This document shows, piece after piece, positions 26,333-35,121 of a DNA stretch of 64,000 bases. The notes under the pieces are model-generated. The model searched no databases. It saw only the letters and a list, made by a program, of their open reading frames with translations, and was not told the DNA's origin. Source of the stretch: an uncultured Bacteroidales bacterium (GTDB taxonomy: Bacteria > Bacteroidota > Bacteroidia > Bacteroidales > UBA932); contig ONMJ01000001.1 in assembly GCA_900318955.1 (NCBI GenBank), positions 22,656-86,655 on the forward strand. Direction: 5' to 3'. The number at the start of each line of letters is the position of its first letter. Within the stretch, counting starts at the first letter, position 1. A program made the translations under genes and the position numbers.

Positions 26333-27355
26333 ATGGCAGATATTATCCTCGGCATAGAATCATCTTGCGACGACACCTCGGCGGCCGTCATATCCGACGG
26401 TTACCTCCTCTCAAATGTCATCGCCAGCCAGCAGGTCCATAAGGACTATGGCGGAGTCGTTCCTGAACTTGCGTCGAGGGCCCACCAGCAAAATATTGTT
26501 CCTGTAGTGAGCCAGGCTCTCGAAAAGGCGGGAGTGAAGGCTTCTGATCTTACCGCAATTGCATTTACCCGGGGACCGGGCCTTCTCGGTTCACTCCTTG
26601 TCGGGACATCCTTCGCCAAGGCCCTTAGCCTGTCCTTGGATATTCCCATGGTCATGGTGAACCATCTTCAGGGACATGTCCTTGCGAGTTTTATCCGCCA
26701 GGAAGGAAAGCCCGTTTGCGAGCCGTCTTTCCCGTACCTCTGCCTCTTGGTTTCCGGAGGAAACTCCCAGATTGTCAAAGTATCAGGTCCTTTGGAGTAT
26801 GAGATTTTAGGGCAGACTATTGACGATGCAGTCGGGGAAGCGTTCGATAAATGTTCGAAGATGCTTGGCCTTGGTTATCCCGGCGGTCCCGTGATCGATC
26901 GTCTCGCCAAGAGTGGAGATCCTGAAAAGTTCCATTTCGCCAAGCCTCATGTACCCGGTCTCGATTACAGTTTCAGCGGGATAAAGACTTCGCTCCTTTA
27001 TTTTGTCCGTGACGAGATGGCTAAAGATCCTCAGTTCATGGAAAAGAACAAGGAAGATATATGTGCGAGCTTCCAGAAGACCCTCATTGATATCCTCATG
27101 GATAAGCTCATCAAGGCTTCCAAGCAGACCGGAATCCGGGAAATCACAATAGGTGGGGGAGTCTCTGCCAACAGCGGACTTCGTGAGCGCATCGTCTCTG
27201 AAGGGAAAAAGCGCCGCTGGAACACCTATCTTCCCGAGTTTAAGTTTACTACAGATAATGCGGCAATGATAGCCGTTGCAGGTTGGTTCCATTACCGTGC
27301 AGGGGAGCGTGCTCCTCTGGATATCGCTCCGGTTTCCCGCATGGCCGACTTTTAG
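26333..27355 (+). CDS. tsaD: tRNA threonylcarbamoyladenosine synthase catalytic subunit TsaD
   Basis: A 340-residue ASKHA-fold protein, the usual length. It begins MADIILGIESSCDDTSAAVI, and the metal-binding histidines are His111 and His115 in HLQGHVLASF; LLVSGGNSQI, LDYSFSGIKTS and TTDNAAMIA are also family blocks. TsaD transfers the threonylcarbamoyl group from TC-AMP to A37 of tRNAs reading ANN codons, with TsaB and TsaE, which are not in this window. The open frame extends upstream to 26192 but the -7 element at 26301 and the conserved N-terminus fix ATG 26333. The next gene starts 25 bp later on the same strand. Confidence 0.97.
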   Translation: MADIILGIESSCDDTSAAVISDGYLLSNVIASQQVHKDYGGVVPELASRAHQQNIVPVVSQALEKAGVKASDLTAIAFTRGPGLLGSLLVGTSFAKALSLSLDIPMVMVNHLQGHVLASFIRQEGKPVCEPSFPYLCLLVSGGNSQIVKVSGPLEYEILGQTIDDAVGEAFDKCSKMLGLGYPGGPVIDRLAKSGDPEKFHFAKPHVPGLDYSFSGIKTSLLYFVRDEMAKDPQFMEKNKEDICASFQKTLIDILMDKLIKASKQTGIREITIGGGVSANSGLRERIVSEGKKRRWNTYLPEFKFTTDNAAMIAVAGWFHYRAGERAPLDIAPVSRMADF

Positions 27356-27380
27356 CAATTCCCCCTAGAAAAAGAGGATT

Positions 27381-28958
27381 ATGAAGGAATTTGAAATAGC
27401 GAAAAAGATAGGGAAGGAGCTCTCTGACAGTGAGTTAAGAGAGGCTGCGGCAAAGGCGCTTGGAGTCCGGGTGGAAAAGGTCGGAGATGTTCGCATAGTG
27501 CGAAGATCGATAGATGCCCGTCAGGATGTCCTTTATAGGTATCGGGTTCAGGCTTGTCGCGAAGGTGAGCAGCTTGAAGAATATCGACTCCCTGAGTACA
27601 AGGATGTCCATAATGCCGAGCCTGTTATTGTCATCGGTGCCGGGCCGGCCGGTCTTTTTGCCGCCCTGAAACTCCTTACCAAAGGTTTCAAGCCTATTAT
27701 TCTCGAAAGGGGTAAAGACGTTCATCGCAGAAAGACCGATATGGCAAAACTCTCTACCGAGGGTATCGTCAATCCCGATTCCAATTATTGCTTCGGCGAG
27801 GGGGGAGCAGGTGCATTCTCGGACGGAAAACTATTTACCCGTTCTTCAAAAAGAGGCGATATTCGCGAAGTACTTCATCAATTCGTTCTGTTCGGCGCCG
27901 ACCCATCGATTCTTATCGATGCCCATCCGCATATCGGCACTGACCGTCTTCCCGTTGTAGTAGAGAATATGCGTCGCTGCATTGAAGAGCACGGAGGAGA
28001 GTATCATTTCGATTCCAGAGTTACAGACATATCGAAGGAAGACGGCCTTTTTAAGGTGAGCGTATCTTCTTCTGAATCATATACTTCCCGAAATGTGATC
28101 CTCGCGACCGGCCATTCAGCAAAGGATATCTACAAGATGTTCGCTGAGAAGGGATGGGATATCGAGGCAAAAGGTTTTGCTCTCGGAGTCAGGGTTGAGC
28201 ATCCCCAATGGATGATCAATCAGATCCGATATCACGGTAAATACCAGCCTTTTATGCCTACCGCCGAGTATTCCTTTGTCCAGCAAGTGGAGGGAAGGGG
28301 AGTCTTCTCTTTCTGCATGTGTCCCGGAGGTATTCTGGTCCCTTCTGCGACAGAGGATAAGTCTGTGGTTCTGAACGGCATGTCCAATTCTGCCCGAAAT
28401 TCAAAATGGGCAAATGCCGGAGTAGTAGTCCAAATTGAGCCTGGAGACGAGCCGGAAGAATATGCCCAGTACGGGCCTTTCTCGCTTCTTTATTTCCAGA
28501 GGGATATAGAGAGGAAGATGTATATGTATTCTCGCTCCAAGGTGCGTAGGGATAGAAGGGGATCTCCTTTGGAGAAGGTCAATCTACTTAGGGCCCCGGC
28601 CCAGAGAATGAAGGATTTCTGCAGGGGAATAATCTCTGAGGATCTCCCTAAAACCTCGTACCATCCGGGTGTCATATCAGCTCCGCTCCACGAGCTTCTT
28701 CCGGAGCACGTTGCAATGCGACTTCGTCGGGCTTTCCCACAGGTGGATCGTCAGATGAAAGGGTATTATACCAATGATGCCCTCCTTCTTGGAGTCGAGT
28801 CGAGAACCTCGTCTCCCGTTCGCATCCCCAGAGATCCTCAAACACTTGAGGCTCTGAAGGTTCCAGGACTTTATCCTTGCGGCGAGGGAGCTGGTTATGC
28901 CGGTGGGATCGTGTCCTCCGCCCTTGACGGTATTGCCTGTGCCGACAAGATTATCTAA
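27381..28958 (+). CDS. FAD-dependent dehydrogenase of the COG2509 type
   Basis: A 525-residue flavoprotein. An N-terminal ~80-residue module (FEIAKKIGKELSDSELREAA) precedes the dinucleotide-binding motif VIVIGAGPAGLFAAL near residue 83. NYCFGEGGAGAFSDGKLFTR near 135 and the C-terminal GLYPCGEGAGYAGGIVSSALDG near 498 are typical of this widely conserved, uncharacterised group. The last motif closes the FAD site. No partner reductase or iron-sulphur motif is visible. It follows tsaD by 25 bp and may share its transcript. Its stop overlaps the convergent alpha/beta hydrolase gene by 4 bp. Substrate unknown. Confidence 0.83.
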   Translation: MKEFEIAKKIGKELSDSELREAAAKALGVRVEKVGDVRIVRRSIDARQDVLYRYRVQACREGEQLEEYRLPEYKDVHNAEPVIVIGAGPAGLFAALKLLTKGFKPIILERGKDVHRRKTDMAKLSTEGIVNPDSNYCFGEGGAGAFSDGKLFTRSSKRGDIREVLHQFVLFGADPSILIDAHPHIGTDRLPVVVENMRRCIEEHGGEYHFDSRVTDISKEDGLFKVSVSSSESYTSRNVILATGHSAKDIYKMFAEKGWDIEAKGFALGVRVEHPQWMINQIRYHGKYQPFMPTAEYSFVQQVEGRGVFSFCMCPGGILVPSATEDKSVVLNGMSNSARNSKWANAGVVVQIEPGDEPEEYAQYGPFSLLYFQRDIERKMYMYSRSKVRRDRRGSPLEKVNLLRAPAQRMKDFCRGIISEDLPKTSYHPGVISAPLHELLPEHVAMRLRRAFPQVDRQMKGYYTNDALLLGVESRTSSPVRIPRDPQTLEALKVPGLYPCGEGAGYAGGIVSSALDGIACADKII

Positions 28959-29875
28959 GAGGGATTTCCGGAAAGAAATTCTATCCTGCTCCTAAGGGAT
29001 TCTTTGCTGATAAAGCTTTTCATCACGGCATCATAACCGTGCATGGTTCCATTTGTCTGCCGCAAGGTTACTCTGACTCCTTGTTCTGTCATCCTCTCGG
29101 CGAGCAATTTCCCTTCGTCTCTAAGGCAGTCATACTGAGCTATTTCTATGTAGGTTGGAGGGAAAGCGGAGAAATCCTCATCCAGTAGGGACTTTTCTTT
29201 GTGGCCCTTGAGGTAATAATCCCACATCTTTTTGTTATTGACTGAGTTCCAGAGGGGAGCATCACGGAATGCGGTCATTGAGGCGGTCCTCATTGAGCAG
29301 TCGACTACCGGATATATAAGGCAAAGGCGATCCGGCTTCCGCTCTGAGGCAAGTGCGGTCTTCAGTGCTAGAAAACCACCTGCGGAATCTCCTACTATTG
29401 AGACCTTGCTATAGCGGGCACATAGCTCTTTGTAGGCGGAAATGCAATCGTTCAGCGGAGTGCCGTATTCGGTGTTGTAGGCCATTGAGTAATCGACAAA
29501 GAACAGATCGCAGCCTGAGGATTTGGCGTATTTGAGAGCGTAGCTATAGTGGTATGGAGCTCCCTTGTAAACGAAGCCGCCCCCATGGATAAACAGAATG
29601 CAGCGGCCATGCTCCCATGTTTCCTTAGGCTTGATCATCCATCCTTTTACCCCATTCCCCAGGGTCTCATCTTTAACCGAGATGCCTTCTTCCTTGAATT
29701 TTAGTCTCGGAAGGAATGAGAGGATTCTATTGCCGGCAATGAATATAATCCTTATCATCGGGGCCTTGAAGCGGGCCAAGAATGCGAAATCCTTATGGAC
29801 AGGGTACGCGCTCCCTTGGAGCAGGGCGGGCAGTACTCCAAGTATCAAGATTATAAGGATTGAAAGAATAACCAT
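28955..29875 (-). CDS. Alpha/beta hydrolase of the hormone-sensitive lipase (HSL) family
   Basis: A 306-residue hydrolase. An N-terminal hydrophobic stretch (VILSILIILILGVLPALLQG) should anchor it in or export it across the membrane. The oxyanion-hole motif HGGGF is at residues 97-101, the nucleophile motif GDSAGG has Ser164, and the acid and histidine are expected in YDCLRDEG and GTMHGYD. HSL-family enzymes hydrolyse short- to medium-chain esters or acetylated sugars; the substrate here cannot be told. It starts 5 bp after dtd, so it is the third gene of the mnmA-dtd-hydrolase operon, an unexpected partner for tRNA genes. Confidence 0.85.
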   Translation of the reverse strand: MVILSILIILILGVLPALLQGSAYPVHKDFAFLARFKAPMIRIIFIAGNRILSFLPRLKFKEEGISVKDETLGNGVKGWMIKPKETWEHGRCILFIHGGGFVYKGAPYHYSYALKYAKSSGCDLFFVDYSMAYNTEYGTPLNDCISAYKELCARYSKVSIVGDSAGGFLALKTALASERKPDRLCLIYPVVDCSMRTASMTAFRDAPLWNSVNNKKMWDYYLKGHKEKSLLDEDFSAFPPTYIEIAQYDCLRDEGKLLAERMTEQGVRVTLRQTNGTMHGYDAVMKSFISKESLRSRIEFLSGNPS

Positions 29876-29880
29876 CGCGA

Positions 29881-30330
29881 TTAAGGATTCTTGCTGTCTA
29901 TCAGGATGGTAACAGGCCCGTCATTGACCAGTGAGACCATCATCTCCGCTCCGAACTCCCCGGTTCCGACAGGCTTTCCGAGGGCAGATGAGATTTCTTG
30001 GCAGAACTCTTCATAAAGAGGAACCGCTGTTTCTCTTCCTGCGGCCTTTACATATGACGGGCGGTTGCCCTTTTTTGTGGATGCCATCAGGGTGAACTGG
30101 CTCACAACTATAATGTCGCCTCCGTCTTCGAGTATGCTCCTGTTCATGATGCCGTCCTGATCGTCGAAAATCCTGCAGTTTACTATTTTCTTTACGAGAT
30201 AGGCTATATCATCGCTACTGTCTTCATGTCCAATTCCAAGAAGCACCAAAAGCCCTTTTCCAATTGAGGAAAGGAGTTCCCCTCCGACCGAAACCGAAGC
30301 GGATGAGACTCTTTGTATAACTACTTTCAT
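29881..30330 (-). CDS. dtd: D-aminoacyl-tRNA deacylase
   Basis: A 149-residue protein of the usual length for Dtd. It begins MKVVIQRVSSASVSV and carries the active-site motifs SQFTLMA near residues 77-83 and NDGPVTI near 137-143. The second normally reads (G/N)-G-P-V-T, here with an Asp inserted before GPVT as in many homologues. Dtd removes D-amino acids, and glycine from tRNA-Ala, protecting translation. It lies 3 bp downstream of mnmA and 5 bp upstream of the hydrolase gene, all on one transcript from the promoter at 31799. Confidence 0.96.
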   Translation of the reverse strand: MKVVIQRVSSASVSVGGELLSSIGKGLLVLLGIGHEDSSDDIAYLVKKIVNCRIFDDQDGIMNRSILEDGGDIIVVSQFTLMASTKKGNRPSYVKAAGRETAVPLYEEFCQEISSALGKPVGTGEFGAEMMVSLVNDGPVTILIDSKNP

Positions 30331-30333
30331 AAA

Positions 30334-31779
30334 TTATTCTGCTATTGCACCGCTGCCGAGAAGCTCTTCTCCATCATACCAGACAGCGAATTGACCGGGG
30401 GTAATTCCCCTTTGGGGCGAATCAAAGAGTATGTATAGGCCGCTGTCCCTTGAGATCAAGGTCGCGCTCTGAAGAGGCTGGCGGTAGCGAATCCTTACCC
30501 TGCAGCGCCTGATTTCTCCGGGGGGCATTGCAAGGTCTGCCCTTAGCCATTTGACTTCGTCCGGATTGATCCTAAGGCAGAATCTGTAAAGCCCCTTGTG
30601 GGAGTATCCTTCACCGACATAGACTCTGTTTGTCTGAGTATCGGTGTCGATAACGAAAACCGGCTCTTTGTGCCCGCCGATGCTAAGACCTTTCCGCTGG
30701 CCGACTGTATAGAACTGGGCGCCTTCGTGCTTACCGAGAATCTTGCCGTATGGGTTATCCTTGTAACGGGTCTTTTTTATATGCTTTTTTCCGCTTTTGT
30801 AGACCTCTGTCTCGAATGAAATATCGTATTTTACGGGCTTGGATAGCCTTTCGAGGACTTCGTCCGGGAGGGAAGCAATAGCCTCTGAATCATAGGGGCT
30901 TTCCCCGAGAGGCTCTCCGTCCGAGGTGAGGAGCTTGACTTCCTTGACATAGCCTCCAGTCATTGTAGGGACCATCCCGTCGTTGCGTAGAGAGGAGAGG
31001 ACCTTAATCATGAACTGATACTGCTTATCACTCTCATAATAGGCATCAAAAATCTCGACCACATCTCCTTCGACAGAAGTCAGCTTTTGCTTTAGGAAGG
31101 TGGGAAGATCTACTTTTCCTACAAAGCATATCCCCTGGGAGTCTTTCTTGTCCGCAGAAGGAAGGTCCGCTTCCTTTGCCTTCTGCCTTACTTCCGGCTT
31201 TCTGAGTTCACCTATCGGAAAAAGGGTTTTAGAAAGCTGGTCCTGCGATAGCTGGCAGAGAAAATAGCTTTGATCCTTGTTGGGATCAGAGCCTTCCAGC
31301 AGGCGGTATATCTGCTTCCCTTCAGAATCCAGGATGGGCTGTCCGAGCTCGTCAAGAGCTGCCTCTTTCCGGCAATAATGGCCGGTAGCGACCATGGCGG
31401 CTCCATACTTTTCGGCAACCTTCATGAAGGCGTCGAATTTGATTTCTCTGTTGCAGAGCACGTCGGGATTTGGGGTACGGCCCTTGGAATACTCGTCGAA
31501 CATATAGTCGACAACCCTTTGCCGGTACTCTTTCGACAGGTCGACAAAATAAAAGGGAATCCCTATTTTTCTCGCTACCAATTCTGCGACAAAGCGGTCT
31601 TCTTCCCATTCGCAGTCCCCGTGGAGGGTGGAATCAGCGTCGTGCCAATTCTGCATGAACATGGCAAAAACATCGTATCCCTGCTCTTTTAATAGCAAGG
31701 CGGCTACACTCGAATCTACACCTCCGGAGAGGCCTATGCAGACTTTGATTTTGCCATTTTCTTCCTTTTGCTCTGCCAT
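30334..31779 (-). CDS. mnmA: tRNA-uridine 2-sulfurtransferase MnmA
   Basis: A 481-residue enzyme that thiolates U34 of tRNA-Glu, -Gln and -Lys. The ATP-binding PP-loop IGLSGGVDSSVAALLLKEQGY is at about 15-35. The two catalytic cysteines are expected in NPDVLCNREIKF (near 108) and DSQGICFVG (near 217). It is longer than E. coli MnmA (about 370 residues); the extra ~100 residues lie around 225-335 between the catalytic core and the C-terminal beta-barrel, containing KYDISFETEVYKSGKKHIKKTRYK, and look like a lineage-specific insertion. First gene of the mnmA-dtd-hydrolase operon. Confidence 0.95.
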   Translation of the reverse strand: MAEQKEENGKIKVCIGLSGGVDSSVAALLLKEQGYDVFAMFMQNWHDADSTLHGDCEWEEDRFVAELVARKIGIPFYFVDLSKEYRQRVVDYMFDEYSKGRTPNPDVLCNREIKFDAFMKVAEKYGAAMVATGHYCRKEAALDELGQPILDSEGKQIYRLLEGSDPNKDQSYFLCQLSQDQLSKTLFPIGELRKPEVRQKAKEADLPSADKKDSQGICFVGKVDLPTFLKQKLTSVEGDVVEIFDAYYESDKQYQFMIKVLSSLRNDGMVPTMTGGYVKEVKLLTSDGEPLGESPYDSEAIASLPDEVLERLSKPVKYDISFETEVYKSGKKHIKKTRYKDNPYGKILGKHEGAQFYTVGQRKGLSIGGHKEPVFVIDTDTQTNRVYVGEGYSHKGLYRFCLRINPDEVKWLRADLAMPPGEIRRCRVRIRYRQPLQSATLISRDSGLYILFDSPQRGITPGQFAVWYDGEELLGSGAIAE

Positions 31780-31798
31780 TTCGTCCGATTTTTGCTTA

Positions 31799-31806
31799 CA
31801 AAAGTA
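31799..31806 (-). promoter_or_regulatory. Bacteroidetes -7 promoter element for mnmA
   Basis: The minus strand reads TACTTTTG (TAnnTTTG), 19 nt before the ATG at 31779. Confidence 0.55.
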
Positions 31807-31841
31807 ACATTTTATTAAATTATTTCCTATAATTGCATGAT

Positions 31842-31859
31842 TGCAGTCATATCACTGCA
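31842..31859. promoter_or_regulatory. 18-bp near-perfect palindrome upstream of cdd, candidate operator
   Basis: TGCAGTCAT/ATCACTGCA: eight of nine positions in each half-site are complementary. It lies 16 bp before the cdd start and downstream of a weak -7-like sequence (TATAATTG at 31828-31835), where a repressor would block transcription. The regulator is not known and no second copy was seen in the window. Confidence 0.45.
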
Positions 31860-31875
31860 GCAAAATTGATACACT

Positions 31876-32349
31876 ATGACTGATAGGCATATTTCAATCG
31901 ACTTTATCGAATACTCTTCTTTCGATGAAATGGAGCCTCTTGACAAAGAGCTAGTGGAGAAAGCCATTGATGCTCTGAGGGGATCTTATTCTCCGTATTC
32001 TCGTTTCAAAGTAGGAGCAGCTCTTCGTCTTGAAGACGGTACAATAGTTAAGGGATCCAATCAGGAAAATAACGCATATCCGGCAGGCCTTTGTGCCGAG
32101 AGGACGGCTATGTTCGCTGCCGGTGCCAATTATCCCGGAGTGGCTTTCGATACAATCGCTATTGTCGCTTTCCATGAAGGCCGCATCCTCGCAGATCCGG
32201 CTACCCCTTGCGGAGTATGCCGCCAAGTGATGGCAGAGTACCAGACTAAGGGCGGAAAGCCTCTAAAGGTTATCCTTGCAGGAGCGGAGAAGTCTTACAA
32301 ATTCTCAAAGGTGGACGACCTCCTTCCTCTGATTTTCGACAGCATTTAA
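31876..32349 (+). CDS. cdd: Cytidine deaminase
   Basis: A 157-residue enzyme of the small tetrameric class. The zinc site is complete: Cys73-Ala-Glu75 in CAERTAMF and Cys102 and Cys105 in PCGVCRQVM; the substrate block SRFKVGAALRLEDG precedes it. It deaminates cytidine and deoxycytidine for pyrimidine salvage. Single-gene unit between a candidate operator and the SRP RNA gene; no clear terminator hairpin follows it. Confidence 0.95.
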   Translation: MTDRHISIDFIEYSSFDEMEPLDKELVEKAIDALRGSYSPYSRFKVGAALRLEDGTIVKGSNQENNAYPAGLCAERTAMFAAGANYPGVAFDTIAIVAFHEGRILADPATPCGVCRQVMAEYQTKGGKPLKVILAGAEKSYKFSKVDDLLPLIFDSI

Positions 32350-32361
32350 GACAGTTTTTTA

Positions 32362-32392
32362 TTTGGCAGTCCTGAAAAAATGACTACCTTTG
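32362..32392 (+). promoter_or_regulatory. Full -33/-7 promoter for the SRP RNA gene
   Basis: TTTG at 32362-32365, a 19-nt spacer, and TACCTTTG at 32385-32392 match the Bacteroidetes primary-sigma consensus. The predicted start falls at the GGG at 32398, where the RNA's closing stem begins. Confidence 0.8.
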
Positions 32393-32397
32393 CACTT

Positions 32398-32501
32398 GGG
32401 AAAGTCTTACACGACCAGCTCCCTCTGAATTCCCCCAGGGCCGGAAGGCAGCAAGGGTAGGAGGTTGTAGCGGTGCGATGTAATCAGCTTTCCCTTTTTT
32501 T
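32398..32501 (+). ncRNA. ffs: Small signal recognition particle RNA (4.5S-type)
   Basis: The conserved domain IV core is visible: CAGGGCCGGAAGGCAGCAAGG at about 32436-32456, with the GGAA tetraloop and the AGCA internal-loop strand bound by Ffh. The 5' GGGAAAG (32398-32404) pairs with CTTTCCC (32488-32494), closing the hairpin, and a seven-T run follows as terminator. Length is about 97-100 nt, typical of the small bacterial form. It binds Ffh for co-translational targeting of membrane and exported proteins. Confidence 0.92.
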
Positions 32502-32512
32502 GTACCCTCGAT

Positions 32513-33706
32513 ATGAACGGCATCTCAATCTTTACCCTTACTTCCTCTTTGCATGACGAGACTTCCGTCAAGAGGATATCTGACGAGTTTCTTCGTAGCG
32601 TCCTTCCGGACGGATTTGATTTCAGGGGGGCGGACCTATCCACATTCGGAGAACACGATCTTGACCTTATTTTTGTCCGTACAGGCGGCTCGGAAGGCCT
32701 TTTCAAGGCTGTCCTTCCAACTCTTTTAGAGAAAGGAATCCGTCGGTTCCACCTTCTGACTTCCGGCAAGAGCAACTCTCTCGCTGCGTCCATGGAGATA
32801 TTGTCATACCTCAATAAGAGCGGCCTCTCAGGTGAGATTATCCATGGTTCTGTCGCGTATGTTTCTTCGAGGATAAAGGCTCTTGCCAGTGTTGAGGCTG
32901 CAAAAAAGAAGCTTTGCGGTATGAGGCTTGGTGTCATAGGAAAGCCTTCGGACTGGCTCATCGCAAGCGATGCGGACGCAGGCTCTATCAAGGAAAAACT
33001 TGGAATCGAGCTTCTTGATATTCCTATGCAGGTTCTTCTCGACAGGTACGAAACAACTTCCGGGGAACAAGCTCCCGACCTTCCGATGGCAACGAATGTA
33101 CGCGCGTCTTTCCCGGGTGCGTCGAAGATCTATTCCGCGCTCAAATCTATAGTCGCTGACTACCGCCTCGGGGGCCTTACCATCCGTTGTTTCGATCTTC
33201 TTACATCGGTCCATAATACCGGGTGTCTCGCTCTTTCAAGGCTCAACTCGGAAGGGATTCCTTCCGGCTGCGAGGGGGATATTCCTGCACTTCTGTCCAT
33301 GGCTATAACAAATTCAGTCACAGGCGTTTCCGGATTCCAGGCCAATCCTTCGAGGATAGATGTAGAGACGGGAGAGATTCTTTTTGCGCATTGCACGATT
33401 CCCTTTAATATGGTATCATCCTATGCCTTCGATACCCATTTTGAGTCCGGTATCGGAGTAGGTATAAGGGGCCATTTCGATGAGGGACCTGTTACCGTTT
33501 TCAAGGTCTCCGGGGATCTGAGAAGGTCTTTTATTGCCGAAGGAACTCTGCTAAGGAATCAGGCCGAGCCAGACCTTTGCAGGACCCAGGTCGTTCTCCG
33601 TCTGACTCCGGAAGAGGCCCGCTATTTCCTGACCAATCCTATTGGAAATCATCATATTATCATGCCCGGCCACCATGCTGCGGTTCTTAAAGAAATCCTT
33701 CAATAA
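32513..33706 (+). CDS. L-fucose/L-arabinose isomerase-fold protein, substrate unknown
   Basis: A 397-residue cytosolic protein with the layout of the FucI/AraI sugar-isomerase superfamily: a Rossmann-like N-terminal domain (HDLDLIFVRTGGSEGL, GKSNSLAASMEILSYL), then a C-terminal domain with GCEGDIPALLSMAI near residues 250-263 and a final GHH motif (IIMPGHHAAVL). The Glu in GCEGD and terminal His are candidate metal ligands. It is shorter than FucI (about 590) and AraA (about 500). Bacteroidetes homologues are usually unannotated. It begins 12 nt after the T-run of the SRP RNA terminator with no promoter of its own, so it may depend on read-through. The Tat flavoprotein gene follows after 1 bp. 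Confidence 0.7.
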   Translation: MNGISIFTLTSSLHDETSVKRISDEFLRSVLPDGFDFRGADLSTFGEHDLDLIFVRTGGSEGLFKAVLPTLLEKGIRRFHLLTSGKSNSLAASMEILSYLNKSGLSGEIIHGSVAYVSSRIKALASVEAAKKKLCGMRLGVIGKPSDWLIASDADAGSIKEKLGIELLDIPMQVLLDRYETTSGEQAPDLPMATNVRASFPGASKIYSALKSIVADYRLGGLTIRCFDLLTSVHNTGCLALSRLNSEGIPSGCEGDIPALLSMAITNSVTGVSGFQANPSRIDVETGEILFAHCTIPFNMVSSYAFDTHFESGIGVGIRGHFDEGPVTVFKVSGDLRRSFIAEGTLLRNQAEPDLCRTQVVLRLTPEEARYFLTNPIGNHHIIMPGHHAAVLKEILQ

Positions 33707-33707
33707 T

Positions 33708-35108
33708 ATGGATAGACGAGTTTTTCTAAAAGGAAGTGCTGCCTCTGTTGCAGCTTTAGCCCTGACTGGAGGAGTAACCTCTTGCGGTAGAGGAAATGTA
33801 GTGAGTGTAAAAGGTCTGCCAGGAGTACAAAAAGCCGGAGATTTTGATGTTGTCGTCTGTGGTGGTGGCCCAGCCGGTTTTATCTCTGCTATTGCTGCGT
33901 CCCGTCAAGGCAAGAGAGTTGCTCTCATCGAGAGGTACGGATTCCTGGGCGGTATGGCTACGGCGGGATATGTTGCACCTCTTAGCGAATTTGCATTTAA
34001 TGGTGAACTCGTTATCGGAGGTATCCCATGGGAATTTGTGAAACGTCTCGAGTCCATGGGCGGAGCATTTTTGGAGATGCCGAAAGGAAATGTGGATTTC
34101 GACATTGAGCTTTATAAGCTCCTCTGCCAAAGGATGGTCTTAGAGGCGGGGGTATCGCTTTTCATGCATTCTTCCCTTATCGGCTGCGAGATGGATGGCG
34201 GCAAGATCGAAAATGTCATTATAGAGAATAAAAACGGCCTTGAGGCTATCTCAGGTAGGGTTTTCATAGATGCTACGGGCGACGGAGACCTTGCGTTCCT
34301 CTCACAGGTTCCCATGCAGCCGAACCATGATGGAGATCTTCAACCTTCGTCATTCTGTTTTGTGCTTGCCGGTGTCGATACCGACAGCGAACTGATGCAA
34401 AGGTACATGCACCATGACGGGAAGAAAGGGTCGAGCCAGTGTACCCCGGTGAGGGAGAAGCTTCTTGCTCTAAAAGAGGCGGGGGAGGATCTTCCGGATT
34501 TCGGGGGGCCATGGTTCAATTACCTCATGCACCCAGGAATAGTTGCTGTCAATATCACCCGCGCAGCAGCGGATTCGACAGACAACCGGAACTTCACTGA
34601 GGCCGAGTGTCGCCTAAGGGAAGATATTTTCCGCTTTGCAGAGCTTTTAAAGAAGCATTTCCCTGAATTCAAGGACAGCTATGTCTCTTCTACCGCTCCT
34701 CAGGCAGGTATCCGAGAGTCAAGGAGAATCCTTGGGATCCATACTGTTACAGCAGAGGAATATGTTGCAGGAACAAAATATGACGACCGTGTTTCCAGAG
34801 GCGCTCACCAGATTGATATGCATGCGAGCAAAGGTTCCGGACAGGTACTGATAAAGCTCGAACAGCCTGCTTATGTGCCTTACAGGGCAATGATTGCCGA
34901 GAACTATCCCAACCTTATAGTTGCCGGCCGGTGCATCTCCGCTGACCGCAAGGCCCATGCCTCGCTTCGTGTGCAGGCCAGTTGTATGGGCATAGGACAG
35001 GCGGCGGGCGTTGCTGCGGCTCAGAGCCTTTCAGAGGGGAAGGCTGTTCAGGATATCGATACGTCCACTCTCGTCTCCACCCTTATCGGGCTGGGGGCAA
35101 TTCTGTAA
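33708..35108 (+). CDS. Tat-exported lipoprotein FAD-dependent oxidoreductase
   Basis: A 466-residue flavoprotein. The N-terminus has a twin-arginine motif (DRRVFLK), a mild hydrophobic core and a lipobox GVTSC at about residues 22-26, so it is probably folded in the cytosol, exported by Tat and lipidated. The FAD motif DVVVCGGGPAGFISAI is near residue 45, with the FAD_oxidored block ERYGFLGGMATAGYVAP near 75, and VAGRCISADRKAHASLRVQASCMGIGQAAG near the C-terminus. This family oxidises sugars or other small molecules in several Bacteroidetes glycan loci, but the substrate is not known here. The longer open frame from 33642 overlaps the isomerase gene and is not the start. It precedes the mannosidase by 13 bp. 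Confidence 0.82.
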   Translation: MDRRVFLKGSAASVAALALTGGVTSCGRGNVVSVKGLPGVQKAGDFDVVVCGGGPAGFISAIAASRQGKRVALIERYGFLGGMATAGYVAPLSEFAFNGELVIGGIPWEFVKRLESMGGAFLEMPKGNVDFDIELYKLLCQRMVLEAGVSLFMHSSLIGCEMDGGKIENVIIENKNGLEAISGRVFIDATGDGDLAFLSQVPMQPNHDGDLQPSSFCFVLAGVDTDSELMQRYMHHDGKKGSSQCTPVREKLLALKEAGEDLPDFGGPWFNYLMHPGIVAVNITRAAADSTDNRNFTEAECRLREDIFRFAELLKKHFPEFKDSYVSSTAPQAGIRESRRILGIHTVTAEEYVAGTKYDDRVSRGAHQIDMHASKGSGQVLIKLEQPAYVPYRAMIAENYPNLIVAGRCISADRKAHASLRVQASCMGIGQAAGVAAAQSLSEGKAVQDIDTSTLVSTLIGLGAIL

Positions 35109-35121
35109 AGACCGTCATAAT

